Source of the DNA: CAZJTL01 sp964548905
GTDB taxonomy: Bacteria; Cyanobacteriota; Cyanobacteriia; Cyanobacteriales; Xenococcaceae
Assembly: GCA_964548905.1 (NCBI GenBank)
Contig: CAZJTL010000003.1
Span: 11,663-75,662, forward strand
Reading direction: 5' to 3'
DNA: 64,000 nucleotides
Part shown: positions 51,374 to 60,067 of the stretch, piece after piece
Numbering within the stretch: the first letter of the stretch is position 1
How the letters are laid out: the number at the start of each line of letters is the position of its first letter
Position numbers and translations under genes: made by a program
Notes under the pieces: generated by a model
What the model was told of the DNA's origin: nothing
Databases searched by the model: none
What the model saw: the letters and a program-made list of their open reading frames with translations, nothing else

Positions 51374-54172
51374 TCACCTAAAAAATTTTTCGATCGCCTG
51401 TAATAATTGATTGGGATTAAATGGTTTGTGAAAATAAGCATTAGCACCCAAATCTGCTGCTCGTTGACGATGTAGTTGGTTATGGCGGGAAGTTAACATC
51501 GCAACTGGAAGATTTTGCCAGCGAGAGCGAATTTCTTGCAGCAAACCGAATCCATCTAAATTGGGCATTTCAATATCAGAAATGACTAAATCAAAATTAT
51601 GATTGCGATCGAGTGTGGTTAGTGCTTCTCGACCATCTTTACATTGAGTAACCTGATATCCAGATTGACGCAAACAGCTATCTAATATTCTTCTCACAGC
51701 GATCGAATCATCAACAATCAGAATCGAAATTACTTGTTTGTTAATAGCTAGATTATGCTCTTGTGCAATTGTTGCAATCAAATTGCAAACTAGTAAAGGG
51801 CTTAACTGGTTTGGTGAAATCACCATTACCACTTCTCCCGTTCCCAAAATTGTACACCCAATCGCGTAGTTAGGTATTTTAACAGTATTGTCAAAAGGTT
51901 TAACTACTAATTCTTTTTCTTCAATTAATCGATCGATCGTAAATGCAATGGGAACGCCAGCGACATCAAGGACTAAAGCAAGTGGCGCTGAAGATTCAGT
52001 ATAGTCAGATTCAGTATAGGGTAGGATTTTCAGAAGCGAATAGAGAGGAATCAGGCGATCGCGCCAAAAAATTTCTGTAGTTTCTACCAAATCGGCAATG
52101 CTGATGATTTCAAGAACCTTAATAGAAGGAATAGCAATGGTTCTTTGTTGAATTCGGCACAATAGCAAAGGGATAATACTTAAACTTACAGGAATGCTAA
52201 TCGTAAAACATGTCCCTACTCCCAAAGTTGTCTCTATATCGATCGAGCCTTGCAAACGTTCGATCGCCAGATGCACCACATCTAATCCTACACCTCGTCC
52301 TGATAGCTGAGTAACTTTATCTGCTGTAGAAAATCCAGGCGCAAACAAAAACTCTAAAATTTGCGAAGGAGATAGTCGATCGATGCTAGTCTGACATAAT
52401 CCTTTAGCTACAGCCTTTTGATAAACTTTATTTAAATCAATTCCACCGCCATCGTCAGCAATACCGATGATGACACGATTGCCTTCAATACTAGCTAAAA
52501 AAGTAATCTGTCCGTGAGCAGATTTATGATTGCTTAGTCTTTGTTCGGTGCTTTCAATCCCATGATCGAAAGCATTGCGGAATAGGTGAGTAAGGGGAGT
52601 TTGCAATTGTTCGAGAATCAGGCGATCGATGAGAACATCTTCTCCTTCAACTTTGAGGGTGACTGATTTATGATACTTTTGATTGAGACTGGCTAAAGAG
52701 GTAGCAAATTGTGCTGTTAGACTCCGAAAAGGGACAAATCGAGAGTTAGTCAGATCGCCACGCAAACTGTTTAACTGCAATCGTAGTTCGTCCAAACTTG
52801 TTTCTAGTTCGTAAGCAAGCAGATCGAGATCGATTCTCGATTCTTGAATTTTTCCCATCAAATCTTGGAGGTTTTGCAAGCTAGAGTGAAATTCCGTGTA
52901 GCGATCGAACTCTAGAATGTCGTATTGTTCTTTAGAGGGAGCAGGGAGCAGGGAGCAGGGAGCAGAGAAGATGGGGAGATGAGGATTACCGACGGTAGCT
53001 AGGCGATCGTAGAGAGTTTGAATTTGCTCGTTGATGGGAGTAAATTGTTCGAGTTGTTTTTTTAAATTGCGATCGATTGCTTTGATTTGTCTTTGCTGCA
53101 AACTAAGGCGTTCGTAGTTAATCAATAATTCTCCAAAAGTATTATTAATTCGATTGAGACGAGATACTGAGATTTTAAACTTATGTTCGGGAACTTTTTG
53201 TGAGGATAAAGAGGGGTTAGCATCTTTATCTTCTAGCTTCCGAAAAACAAAAGTCGCTTCAGTTTCGTCTACTGGCTGAAAACTAAAAGTAGCATCAATT
53301 TCTTCGACTTGGCGAAAGCTAAAAGTAGCCTCGTTATTTTCCTTTTCTGAATCTGAGAAAAATTGTGATTCTTCTTGCGATCGCGATGATTGAGGATTGA
53401 GAACTTCCTCTCTTTGTTGGCGAAGATAGGTAATAGTAGCCGTCATCAGTTCGCTAACAGTCTGAAAATCAGCTTCTAACAGATAATCAAGTCCACTTGC
53501 TGTATCAACTAGCCAATCTAATTTTAAAACTTGACCTAGTAGGGTACACTCATCAATAAACTGCTGGAGGCTTTTTTGTAAAATTTCAGAAGATGGTGAT
53601 GTTTGTAAGGTTTTCTCTACTCTTTGCAAGCATTCTTCGAGATCTACTTCTAAGGCAGTTTTGAGCAAAAACAGATTAGGAGAATTATTATCCTCTAGTT
53701 TTAATTCTGCATCATCCTGACAAGTACCTACCTGTTCTTGTAAAAAAGATTCTAATTCTTGGAAAATTGTCAGAGACTCAGCTTCTTTAGTCTCTTCTGC
53801 ATCTCCGCCACGCAAAGCAGCAGTTACCAATAAATTAATTAATTCAACTCCCTCAGCCAAAAAATCTTGAGCTGATCGCAGATCTGTAATTTGCTCTTTC
53901 TCTAAAGCTTCGATTAAATTTTCTAACTGATGCGCCAAACGGCTCAGGTTAAATAGTTGAGCAATCCCCGCTCCTCCTTTGAGAGAATGAGCGATACGCA
54001 TTAGTTCTTGATAAATCGGCTTTTGCTCCGCCGCAGAGAGATTTCGATCGTTCCCTAACAATAGCTCTATATTTTGCTCCAGAGCAACCAAATAATCTGG
54101 AACATCTTCATACAAAAAGCAATTGCGAACTTCTTGATTAATTAGATCTAAACTGGATGAGTCAAGAGCCAT
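51374..54172 (-). CDS. CheA-type hybrid histidine kinase with C-terminal receiver
   Basis: A 932-residue chemotaxis kinase. An Hpt domain (1-115) has phospho-His62 in 'RIAHSLKGGAGIAQ'. Then come a linker, P3 dimerisation, the ATPase domain with N box 'LTHLFRNAFDHGIE' and G boxes 'IADDGGGIDL' and 'LSGRGVGLDVV', a CheW-like domain and a C-terminal receiver ('VLIVDDS'-like, phospho-Asp in 'LVISDIEMPNLDG', 'KPF'). Cyanobacterial type IV pilus motility systems use this architecture (PixL/TaxAY, HmpE). Residues about 400-416 ('PIFSAPCSLLPAPSKEQYD') come from a GGGAGCA x4 repeat inside the gene. It takes signals from the MCP 31 bases upstream. Confidence 0.9.
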   Translation of the reverse strand: MALDSSSLDLINQEVRNCFLYEDVPDYLVALEQNIELLLGNDRNLSAAEQKPIYQELMRIAHSLKGGAGIAQLFNLSRLAHQLENLIEALEKEQITDLRSAQDFLAEGVELINLLVTAALRGGDAEETKEAESLTIFQELESFLQEQVGTCQDDAELKLEDNNSPNLFLLKTALEVDLEECLQRVEKTLQTSPSSEILQKSLQQFIDECTLLGQVLKLDWLVDTASGLDYLLEADFQTVSELMTATITYLRQQREEVLNPQSSRSQEESQFFSDSEKENNEATFSFRQVEEIDATFSFQPVDETEATFVFRKLEDKDANPSLSSQKVPEHKFKISVSRLNRINNTFGELLINYERLSLQQRQIKAIDRNLKKQLEQFTPINEQIQTLYDRLATVGNPHLPIFSAPCSLLPAPSKEQYDILEFDRYTEFHSSLQNLQDLMGKIQESRIDLDLLAYELETSLDELRLQLNSLRGDLTNSRFVPFRSLTAQFATSLASLNQKYHKSVTLKVEGEDVLIDRLILEQLQTPLTHLFRNAFDHGIESTEQRLSNHKSAHGQITFLASIEGNRVIIGIADDGGGIDLNKVYQKAVAKGLCQTSIDRLSPSQILEFLFAPGFSTADKVTQLSGRGVGLDVVHLAIERLQGSIDIETTLGVGTCFTISIPVSLSIIPLLLCRIQQRTIAIPSIKVLEIISIADLVETTEIFWRDRLIPLYSLLKILPYTESDYTESSAPLALVLDVAGVPIAFTIDRLIEEKELVVKPFDNTVKIPNYAIGCTILGTGEVVMVISPNQLSPLLVCNLIATIAQEHNLAINKQVISILIVDDSIAVRRILDSCLRQSGYQVTQCKDGREALTTLDRNHNFDLVISDIEMPNLDGFGLLQEIRSRWQNLPVAMLTSRHNQLHRQRAADLGANAYFHKPFNPNQLLQAIEKFFR
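52937..52964. repeat. GGGAGCA x4 repeat inside the CheA gene
   Basis: Four exact 7-bp units within the coding sequence, read on the minus strand as 'APCSLLPAP'-type residues. The frame stays open. The same unit occurs in intergenic arrays at 4170-4200 and 49903-49937. Confidence 0.95.
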
Positions 54173-54290
54173 AGTTCATTGTTCATAGTTCATTGTTCAT
54201 AGTTCATTGTTCATTGTTCATTGTTCCTCCGCTCCCCTGCTCCCCTGCTCCCCTGCTCCCCTGCTCCCCCTCTCCCCTACTCTCTTCCAC
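54173..54290. repeat. GTTCATT/GTTCATA array running into the MCP C-terminus
   Basis: About seven GTTCATT or GTTCATA units (54177-54226), followed by GCTCCCCT units (54229-54275) that encode the last 25 or so residues of the MCP. Both the stop codon and the tail of the MCP gene lie inside the repeats. Confidence 0.85.
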
Positions 54291-56858
54291 CTGAAACTGA
54301 GAGATCGAATTTTGCAGTTCGTTGGCTACTTCTACTAATTCTTGAAGGGAGTTAAAGACAATTTGTGATTCTGTTGAGGTACTTTTGGAGATTTCGGCAA
54401 CATCTTCCATAGTTTTAGTTACTGTATGGGAAAATTCGGTTTGTGAAACAGTACTAGTGGAAATCGATCGCAGTAATATGTCTATTTGTTGAGTAAGTTG
54501 AGCGAGTTGTTGCAGAGTTTGTTTAGTTTTACCGACTAATTTAGTTCCTACTACCACTTGATTGGTACTATTCTCCATAGTTTGCATAACTTCGGAAGTA
54601 TCTGCTTGAATTGCGCCGACAATTTGTTCAATATCTTTAGCAGATTCGGTAACTCTTTCTGCTAGGCGACGTACTTCATCGGCGACAACGCGAAAACCAT
54701 GTCCGTGTTCGCCAGCACGAGAGGCTTCGATCGAGGCATTAAAGGCTAAAAGATTGGTTTTTTCGGAAATACCAGTAATAATGTTGACAATTTTAGAAAT
54801 CTCTTGCGAAGATTCTGCTAATCGCTTGATTTTTTTGGAAGTTTCCGCAACACTGGCTCGAATATTTTCGATACTATTAACAGTATTGCTCATCATTTTT
54901 TCTCCCTTATTCGTCGCTTCAAGAGCATTGCTAGCCAGATCGACAGCTTCTTGAGCGGAATCGGCAACTAAATAAATTGACTGTCCCATTTCTCTGACAG
55001 CATAGAGAGTTTTAGAGATCGCCTCTGTTTGTTCGCTAGATAAGTGACTGAGCTTTTTAACTGATTCCTCATTGTTACAGGCAGAATTTTGAACGCTAGC
55101 GCTAGCTTTCTGCACTTGCATGACAACAGTTCGCAAGTTTTCGATCGTCTCGTTAAAAGCATCGGCGATCGAACCAATTTCCCCTTCTTCTATAGAAACC
55201 CGAACAGTTAAATTTCCTTGTTGAGTTTGCAAAATCTCTGTTAACAGTTGGCTAATACTTTGCTGAAGTTTCTCTTGATCTTGCCCTTGTAATTCTGCTT
55301 CTAGCTGTCTTTGTCGAAATTGTATTTCTTTGTCTGCTTCTGCTGCATTAATGCTGTCAGCCATTGCATTAAAAGTAGTTACCAGTTCACCGATCTCATC
55401 ATTAGCAAAAACTTCCGCTCTAATTTCGCGTTCTCCTTCAGCAAATTTGAAAGTAGAATCTCGCAAGTGATGAATTGGTTTTACCAAAGCTTTTGAGAAT
55501 AATTCGGCAAAAATAATCGCGATCGCTACTGCCAAAGCAAATACTATTGACTGAATTACTACTATTTTCCAAAGCAAATGGTTTAATTCATTTAAGCAAG
55601 TACCTCTTACTAAAACAGCAGTAGGCTGATTGTCATGATTAAAGATAGCTTTAGCTGTCATCCCATAACCAGTTGACTTGAGCTTTAGCCATTGATTGAC
55701 AGATTTGCCTTTAGCTTCCACTGCCTTGGTTAGGATATCTGTATTTGGTAGTGGTAGATGATTGATAATTCCCTCAGTATCACTATATTCCTGCGAGGAA
55801 GCCAATCTAAATTGACCGTTAGGTTCAGACAAATAAATCGCACTATAGCCATCTTCAAAGGCTTGATTGGTATGACCGACAGTAGAATTTTTAAGTAGAT
55901 CGCCAGCGACGATCGCGCCTAAAATTTCTCCATTTTCAGCTTCTATGGGTGTAATCACATAGCGGATCAAAAAGTTGGGTTTGGTGGCGGGATTAACATT
56001 GGCATCTAAAGCTCGTAATTCGGCAAAACGAGGACTTTCTGAGGCTAGTTCGTCATAGCTAATTAACTTAGAAGCTTTAATTTGTTGGCGAGAAGCGATC
56101 GCTTTAGTAACTAAAAGATCGGGGTCGAACTTACTACCTCGACGAGGAATACCAGTATTGACAATAACATGAGCTTTCGCATCTACTAGAGTAGCAAATT
56201 CTAGTTTTCTCATCGAAAGTTCACTCCACAAAAGAGAATAGACTTTTTTGCTACTATGCTTTTGTTGAAGAGCTTCGATAATAAAAGGGTTTCTCGCTTG
56301 TCCCTTAAAGCCAAAACCCATTTGATTGATTTTGGTATTGTAGGACATCTGCAAAACTTCCAACTCAGCTCGACTTTGCTTGAGTATTTGCGATCGCAAT
56401 CCTTGCAATAAAAGAACAGCACCCACCCCTAACGCCCCGATCGTGACTGCTTCTGCTAAAATCAAGGCGATGAGCTGTTTGCGAGCGATCGGCAAATTGT
56501 AAAACCATTGGAAATAAGCTCCTTCACCTCTGCGTCGGGGCAAGCACAAGGCATTGCCCCTACAACCTGCCTCTGGGCCTCTCTGCTCCTCTGCTCCTCT
56601 GCTCTCTGCTCCCCGCTCCCCGCTCCCTGCCATCGACTCTAAAGCCTTAGCCGCACTAGCCCCTAACATTCCTTGGCGATCGCCAGCGACTATCTCTTGA
56701 TAGATTTGTTTTGCTTCATCAATGTGACCGATTCTTTCCAACGCACTAGCTAGAGTAATCTTGATGACAAGATCGTCAGGATTGTTGTTTAATTGCGCTT
56801 TTAAGGCTTCAATTTGCTCGAAATGATTATTACCATCAGAAAGTTCGGGATTCGCCAT
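54204..56858 (-). CDS. Methyl-accepting chemotaxis protein (PilJ/HmpD-like) with TPR N-terminus
   Basis: An 884-residue receptor. A cytoplasmic N-terminus with a TPR-like repeat (about 14-70, 'DDLVIKITLASALERIGHIDEA') precedes TM1 (about 130-152), a large sensor domain of the double-Cache type (about 155-425), TM2 (about 430-455), HAMP segments and the signalling hairpin 'NLLAFNASIEASRAGEHGHG' plus 'FRVVADEVRRLAERV'. Residues about 77-113 are low-complexity ('GERGAESRGAEEQRG...') and come from repeats at 56535-56640; the last 25 residues ('GEGEQGSRGAGEQGSG') are likewise repeat-derived. It precedes CheA and likely controls pilus-based motility. Confidence 0.88.
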   Translation of the reverse strand: MANPELSDGNNHFEQIEALKAQLNNNPDDLVIKITLASALERIGHIDEAKQIYQEIVAGDRQGMLGASAAKALESMAGSGERGAESRGAEEQRGPEAGCRGNALCLPRRRGEGAYFQWFYNLPIARKQLIALILAEAVTIGALGVGAVLLLQGLRSQILKQSRAELEVLQMSYNTKINQMGFGFKGQARNPFIIEALQQKHSSKKVYSLLWSELSMRKLEFATLVDAKAHVIVNTGIPRRGSKFDPDLLVTKAIASRQQIKASKLISYDELASESPRFAELRALDANVNPATKPNFLIRYVITPIEAENGEILGAIVAGDLLKNSTVGHTNQAFEDGYSAIYLSEPNGQFRLASSQEYSDTEGIINHLPLPNTDILTKAVEAKGKSVNQWLKLKSTGYGMTAKAIFNHDNQPTAVLVRGTCLNELNHLLWKIVVIQSIVFALAVAIAIIFAELFSKALVKPIHHLRDSTFKFAEGEREIRAEVFANDEIGELVTTFNAMADSINAAEADKEIQFRQRQLEAELQGQDQEKLQQSISQLLTEILQTQQGNLTVRVSIEEGEIGSIADAFNETIENLRTVVMQVQKASASVQNSACNNEESVKKLSHLSSEQTEAISKTLYAVREMGQSIYLVADSAQEAVDLASNALEATNKGEKMMSNTVNSIENIRASVAETSKKIKRLAESSQEISKIVNIITGISEKTNLLAFNASIEASRAGEHGHGFRVVADEVRRLAERVTESAKDIEQIVGAIQADTSEVMQTMENSTNQVVVGTKLVGKTKQTLQQLAQLTQQIDILLRSISTSTVSQTEFSHTVTKTMEDVAEISKSTSTESQIVFNSLQELVEVANELQNSISQFQVEESRGEGEQGSRGAGEQGSGGTMNNEQ
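56525..56640. repeat. REP and short tandem repeats inside the MCP gene
   Basis: A palindromic REP copy (56538-56563, GGGCAAGCACAAGG...ATTGCCCCTAC; compare 24111-24136) is followed by CTGCTCCT and GCTCCCC units. Together they encode about 37 residues between the TPR-like part and TM1, in frame. Confidence 0.85.
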
Positions 56859-56861
56859 AAT

Positions 56862-57344
56862 TCAATAAGCTCGCAAAACAGATAATAATTTTTGAACATC
56901 GAGAATAGCAAGGCGATCGCCTTGTAGATCGGTCATTCCCAATAACATTGGTTTCACGCCATCCTCAAATTCATCATTGACTGGAGTATAGGTTTGAGAA
57001 TCGATCGCGATAATTCCTTGTATTTTTTGCACCACACAACCAAGTTGGGATTGCTGTTCCCCTGTTTCAGTAATTGTTGCTCCCGAATCTGATGTAACTG
57101 TCAGCACAAATAATTTTTCTGACATCTTGGCGCGATCGCCGATCTGCGTCAATCCCAAAAACTCACTCAACATTAAAATCCATAATAGTTGTCCCCTCTG
57201 ATTGACTACTCCCAATAAATTAGGTGCAACACCAGGAATGGCACAAATTTCTTGACGATGACATGAAATTATCCCCAGAGTCTTAGACAAGGGAATTAAT
57301 AAAGATTTTGCCCCGTGCAGTTGCACCTGAAAAAATTCCTGCAC
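56862..57344 (-). CDS. CheW-type coupling protein
   Basis: A 160-residue CheW-fold protein that links the MCP to CheA. The beta-barrel segments 'SKTLGIISCHRQEICAIPGVAPNLLGVVNQRGQLLWILMLSEFLG' (in part: VAPNLLGVVNQRGQLLWILM) are conserved in PixI/TaxW proteins. It sits 3 bases after the receiver gene and 3 bases before the MCP gene, so the three are tightly coupled. Start ATG at 57344. Confidence 0.88.
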   Translation of the reverse strand: MQEFFQVQLHGAKSLLIPLSKTLGIISCHRQEICAIPGVAPNLLGVVNQRGQLLWILMLSEFLGLTQIGDRAKMSEKLFVLTVTSDSGATITETGEQQSQLGCVVQKIQGIIAIDSQTYTPVNDEFEDGVKPMLLGMTDLQGDRLAILDVQKLLSVLRAY

Positions 57345-57347
57345 AAT

Positions 57348-57713
57348 TCAATTGAGATATTTTTCGACGACTTGAACTAATTCATTGGGTGCAAATGGTT
57401 TGCTAATATAAGCATTTCCTCCTTGGCGCAGCGCCCAAAATTTATCTAAATCTCTGTGCTTTTGGGAACAAAAAACAATAGGAATATCCTCAAATTCAGG
57501 CATTTTACGCAACTGACGGCAAAAATCCAAACCATCAATTCCAGGCATAATTACATCCAAAACGATCGAATCAGGCTTAGTATTGTTTTGCAACCACATC
57601 AAAGCAGATTCAGCCGAATCAGTAGCGATCGCCTGATAGCCAGCATGTTGCAATAAAGCACTAATTAGTTTTTGTTCCGCTTTGCAGTCATCAACAACCA
57701 AGATTGTTTTCAT
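57348..57713 (-). CDS. Single-domain response regulator (CheY/PilH-like)
   Basis: A 121-residue receiver: 'TILVVDDCKAEQKL' with the acidic pair, phospho-Asp in 'SIVLDVIMPGIDG' (about residue 54), 'VFCSQKHRD' in place of the usual T/S motif and 'YISKPFAP' with the Lys. It has no output domain, so it acts by protein contact, as PixH/TaxY/HmpB do. It precedes CheW by 3 bases. It follows the PatA-like gene, with a 166-base repeat-filled gap in between. Confidence 0.9.
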   Translation of the reverse strand: MKTILVVDDCKAEQKLISALLQHAGYQAIATDSAESALMWLQNNTKPDSIVLDVIMPGIDGLDFCRQLRKMPEFEDIPIVFCSQKHRDLDKFWALRQGGNAYISKPFAPNELVQVVEKYLN

Positions 57714-57895
57714 AGTTTGTTCATAGTTGATGGTTCATGGTTCATTGATAAAAAAGGGAACAGGGAACAGGGAACAGGGAACAGGGAACAAAGTAGGAAG
57801 TAGGAAGTAGGAAGTTTTTTACTCATTACTCATTACTCATTACTTATTACTCATTACTCATTACTTTTCCCCCTAACCCCTAACCCCTAGCCCCT
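57714..57895. repeat. Heptamer repeat cluster inside the chemosensory operon
   Basis: GGAACAG x4 (57756-57788), AGTAGGA x3 (57791-57815), ACTCATT and ACTTATT (57822-57867), CCCCTAA/CCCCTAG x4 (57870-57895). They separate the PatA-like gene's stop from the CheY gene, and the stop codon of the PatA-like gene lies at the edge of the array. Confidence 0.9.
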
Positions 57896-59040
57896 GCATT
57901 AATCGTCTTTTGAATCACATCCAGTAGTTCTTGCGGTTGAATGGGTTTGGTAATGTATTCTGTCGCTCCTACCATGTGCGCTCTCATGCGATCGATCAAA
58001 CCATCTCTACCTGTTAACATGACAATGGGAATCTCTTTGAGGGCATCAGACTGACGTAACATTTGACAGAGTTCGTAACCATTGATCTCTGGCATATTAA
58101 TATCCATTAAAATCAGATTGGGTTTCTGTCTAGCTAATGCCGTCATTGCCCTTGCTGGTTCGGTCAAACCTAAGACTTCGTATCCTGACGCTTCTAGAGT
58201 TAATTTAACCTGACGCTGTACGGTGTTGCTGTCATCAATACAAGCAACAATTTGACGCTGAGCGGCATCTGGTGAATAGTTAAAGGAATGAACGCTGACA
58301 ATCTGCTGTTGGATTAGTGGTTGCAATAATTGCCCAAGCTCTAGAAGATCTATTTTTAATTGACTGGCTATTTTATAAACAGTCCAATTTTGAGAAAGAG
58401 CTTGCTTTAAAGGTTCGATTAGTTGAGTATGAGATTGTTGATACTGGGTGAAATTTCCTGCTAAGTTAGTTTGATTTTTCAGATGTAGAGATTGAGCAAA
58501 TAGCTGAGGATTACCAATATTCAAGCGCTGCAATGGAGAATTAATTTCCGTGCGGATTTTTGTCCACTCAGTAATTTGAGAACTAGTCGAATGAACAATT
58601 TCTTTTAAAGGCAAAGACAAGACAATCGGATCTAGACCAATTGTTTTGTGAAATTGTAGCTCAGCAGCAGGAATTTTTAGTATTTGAACGATCGCTTCTT
58701 CAATCAGCAATTGCAGAACTTCTCGTAATTGATTGAGATTCAGTCTTCCCGATCGCCAGTAAGCACAAAGATATTCATAGTCCGATCGTCCTTGCTGCCA
58801 GTCAGATTCTAATAAATCTAGTTTGAGATCGTGTTTTTGAATAAGATAAAATAAGCGTTCTGGTTGACCTGCATTACTATGAGCATAATGTACTTTCCCC
58901 TCACCTAGATATAATTGCCAGCAAATACCAGCATTATTAAAATCATTAATTATCAGTCTTCCTGAAATTTTTTTGAGCGCTATTTCTTGTAATGCTTTTG
59001 CAGGTGAAGTTTTAGCAGGAGGGCTAGAAGTGGTTGTCAT
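57880..59040 (-). CDS. PatA-like protein: DUF4388 (PATAN) plus C-terminal receiver
   Basis: About 386 residues. An N-terminal DUF4388/PATAN domain ('PAKALQEIALKKISGRLIIND', 'WQLYLGEGKVHYAHSNAG', in part) and a helical middle part precede a C-terminal receiver with 'ACIDDSNTVQRQVK', phospho-Asp in 'LILMDINMPEINGYE', 'MLTGRDG' and 'TKPIQP'. PixG, TaxP, HmpA and heterocyst PatA share this layout; they act with type IV pilus motors or in pattern control. It is the first gene of the operon here. ATG at 59040 is preferred over a TTG eight codons upstream. Confidence 0.9.
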   Translation of the reverse strand: MTTTSSPPAKTSPAKALQEIALKKISGRLIINDFNNAGICWQLYLGEGKVHYAHSNAGQPERLFYLIQKHDLKLDLLESDWQQGRSDYEYLCAYWRSGRLNLNQLREVLQLLIEEAIVQILKIPAAELQFHKTIGLDPIVLSLPLKEIVHSTSSQITEWTKIRTEINSPLQRLNIGNPQLFAQSLHLKNQTNLAGNFTQYQQSHTQLIEPLKQALSQNWTVYKIASQLKIDLLELGQLLQPLIQQQIVSVHSFNYSPDAAQRQIVACIDDSNTVQRQVKLTLEASGYEVLGLTEPARAMTALARQKPNLILMDINMPEINGYELCQMLRQSDALKEIPIVMLTGRDGLIDRMRAHMVGATEYITKPIQPQELLDVIQKTINAGARG

Positions 59041-59151
59041 AGATGCCAAAGAGACAAAAATCAATGAAAAATTTAATTAAATCTAGTTATAAAGTTCCCC
59101 ATAAGATTCAAGAAATTATCACAGTTAATAATTCTTGAATGCTACTAACAA

Positions 59152-59196
59152 GGGATTAGGGTGTAGGGTGTAGGGTGTAGGGTGTAGGGATTAGGA
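59152..59196. repeat. GTGTAGG heptamer array
   Basis: Four GTGTAGG units between GGATTAGG units (59152-59196), just ahead of the SDR start codon. Confidence 0.85.
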
Positions 59197-59206
59197 AACA
59201 GATAAA

Positions 59207-59977
59207 ATGTCAATTTTTGCAGAAGTCGATCGAGTCAATGGGTTAATTGTGGGTGCTAACGGTGGTATTGGTTTGGGTTTCGTCCGTAAGCTGTTAGAAG
59301 AACGGAAATTTAGCCGTATCTACGCAACTTATCGTCGTCAAGAAACTGCTGCTGAATTATTTAAACTGCAAGAAGAACATCCTCATCGCTTAGTTTGTTT
59401 GCAGGTGGATATTACGAATGAATCAGAAATAACTGAAGCGATCGCCAAAATCAAGCAAGCTACAGACAAATTACACTTAGCTATTAACTGTGTGGGCATT
59501 TTGCATCAAAAGTCCCTACAACCTGAAAAAAGTCTCAGACAGATTAATGCAGAAAATTTGATGAATTATTTTCAGGTAAATAGCATTGGTGCGATCTTGC
59601 TAGCAAAACACCTGTTGCCTTTATTTCGCCATCAAGAAAGAAGTGTTTTGGCAACCATTTCTGCCAAGGTAGGAAGTATCGGCGATAATCGATTGGGAGG
59701 ATGGTATGGTTATCGCGCCTCGAAAGCCGCAGTTAATATGTTAATGCGTACAGCAGCGATCGAATATGCGAGGACTTGTCCCAAAAATATCATCGTTACA
59801 TTGCACCCAGGGACTACTGATACTCAGCTTTCTCAACCCTTTCAAAAAAATGTGCCACCCGAAAAATTATTTTCCGTCGAACGCACGGTTAATCAACTTT
59901 TCAAGGTTATAGAAGATTTGCAAACAAGCGATCGCGGGCAGTTTTTCTCTTGGGATGGCAGTCAATTACCTTGGTAA
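59207..59977 (+). CDS. Short-chain dehydrogenase/reductase
   Basis: A 256-residue Rossmann enzyme. The cofactor motif is 'GLIVGANGGIGLGFVRKLLE' (GxxGxG variant, about residues 11-30), NNAG-like segment 'INCVGIL', and catalytic YxxxK in 'WYGYRASKAAVNML' with an upstream Ser in 'ATISAKVGS'. Substrate is unknown; the family resembles CsgA-like SDRs in cyanobacteria. The start ATG at 59207 follows GTAGGGATTAGG repeats, so its leader is repeat-derived. Divergent from the chemosensory operon. Confidence 0.88.
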   Translation: MSIFAEVDRVNGLIVGANGGIGLGFVRKLLEERKFSRIYATYRRQETAAELFKLQEEHPHRLVCLQVDITNESEITEAIAKIKQATDKLHLAINCVGILHQKSLQPEKSLRQINAENLMNYFQVNSIGAILLAKHLLPLFRHQERSVLATISAKVGSIGDNRLGGWYGYRASKAAVNMLMRTAAIEYARTCPKNIIVTLHPGTTDTQLSQPFQKNVPPEKLFSVERTVNQLFKVIEDLQTSDRGQFFSWDGSQLPW

Positions 59978-60067
59978 ATTATCTGGTTTTACCTTTGTCC
60001 TAGTCGATCGCTTGCTTGTACCTGAAACAACAGAATGAAATTCTTTCTACAATAGAAGTATGAAGAA

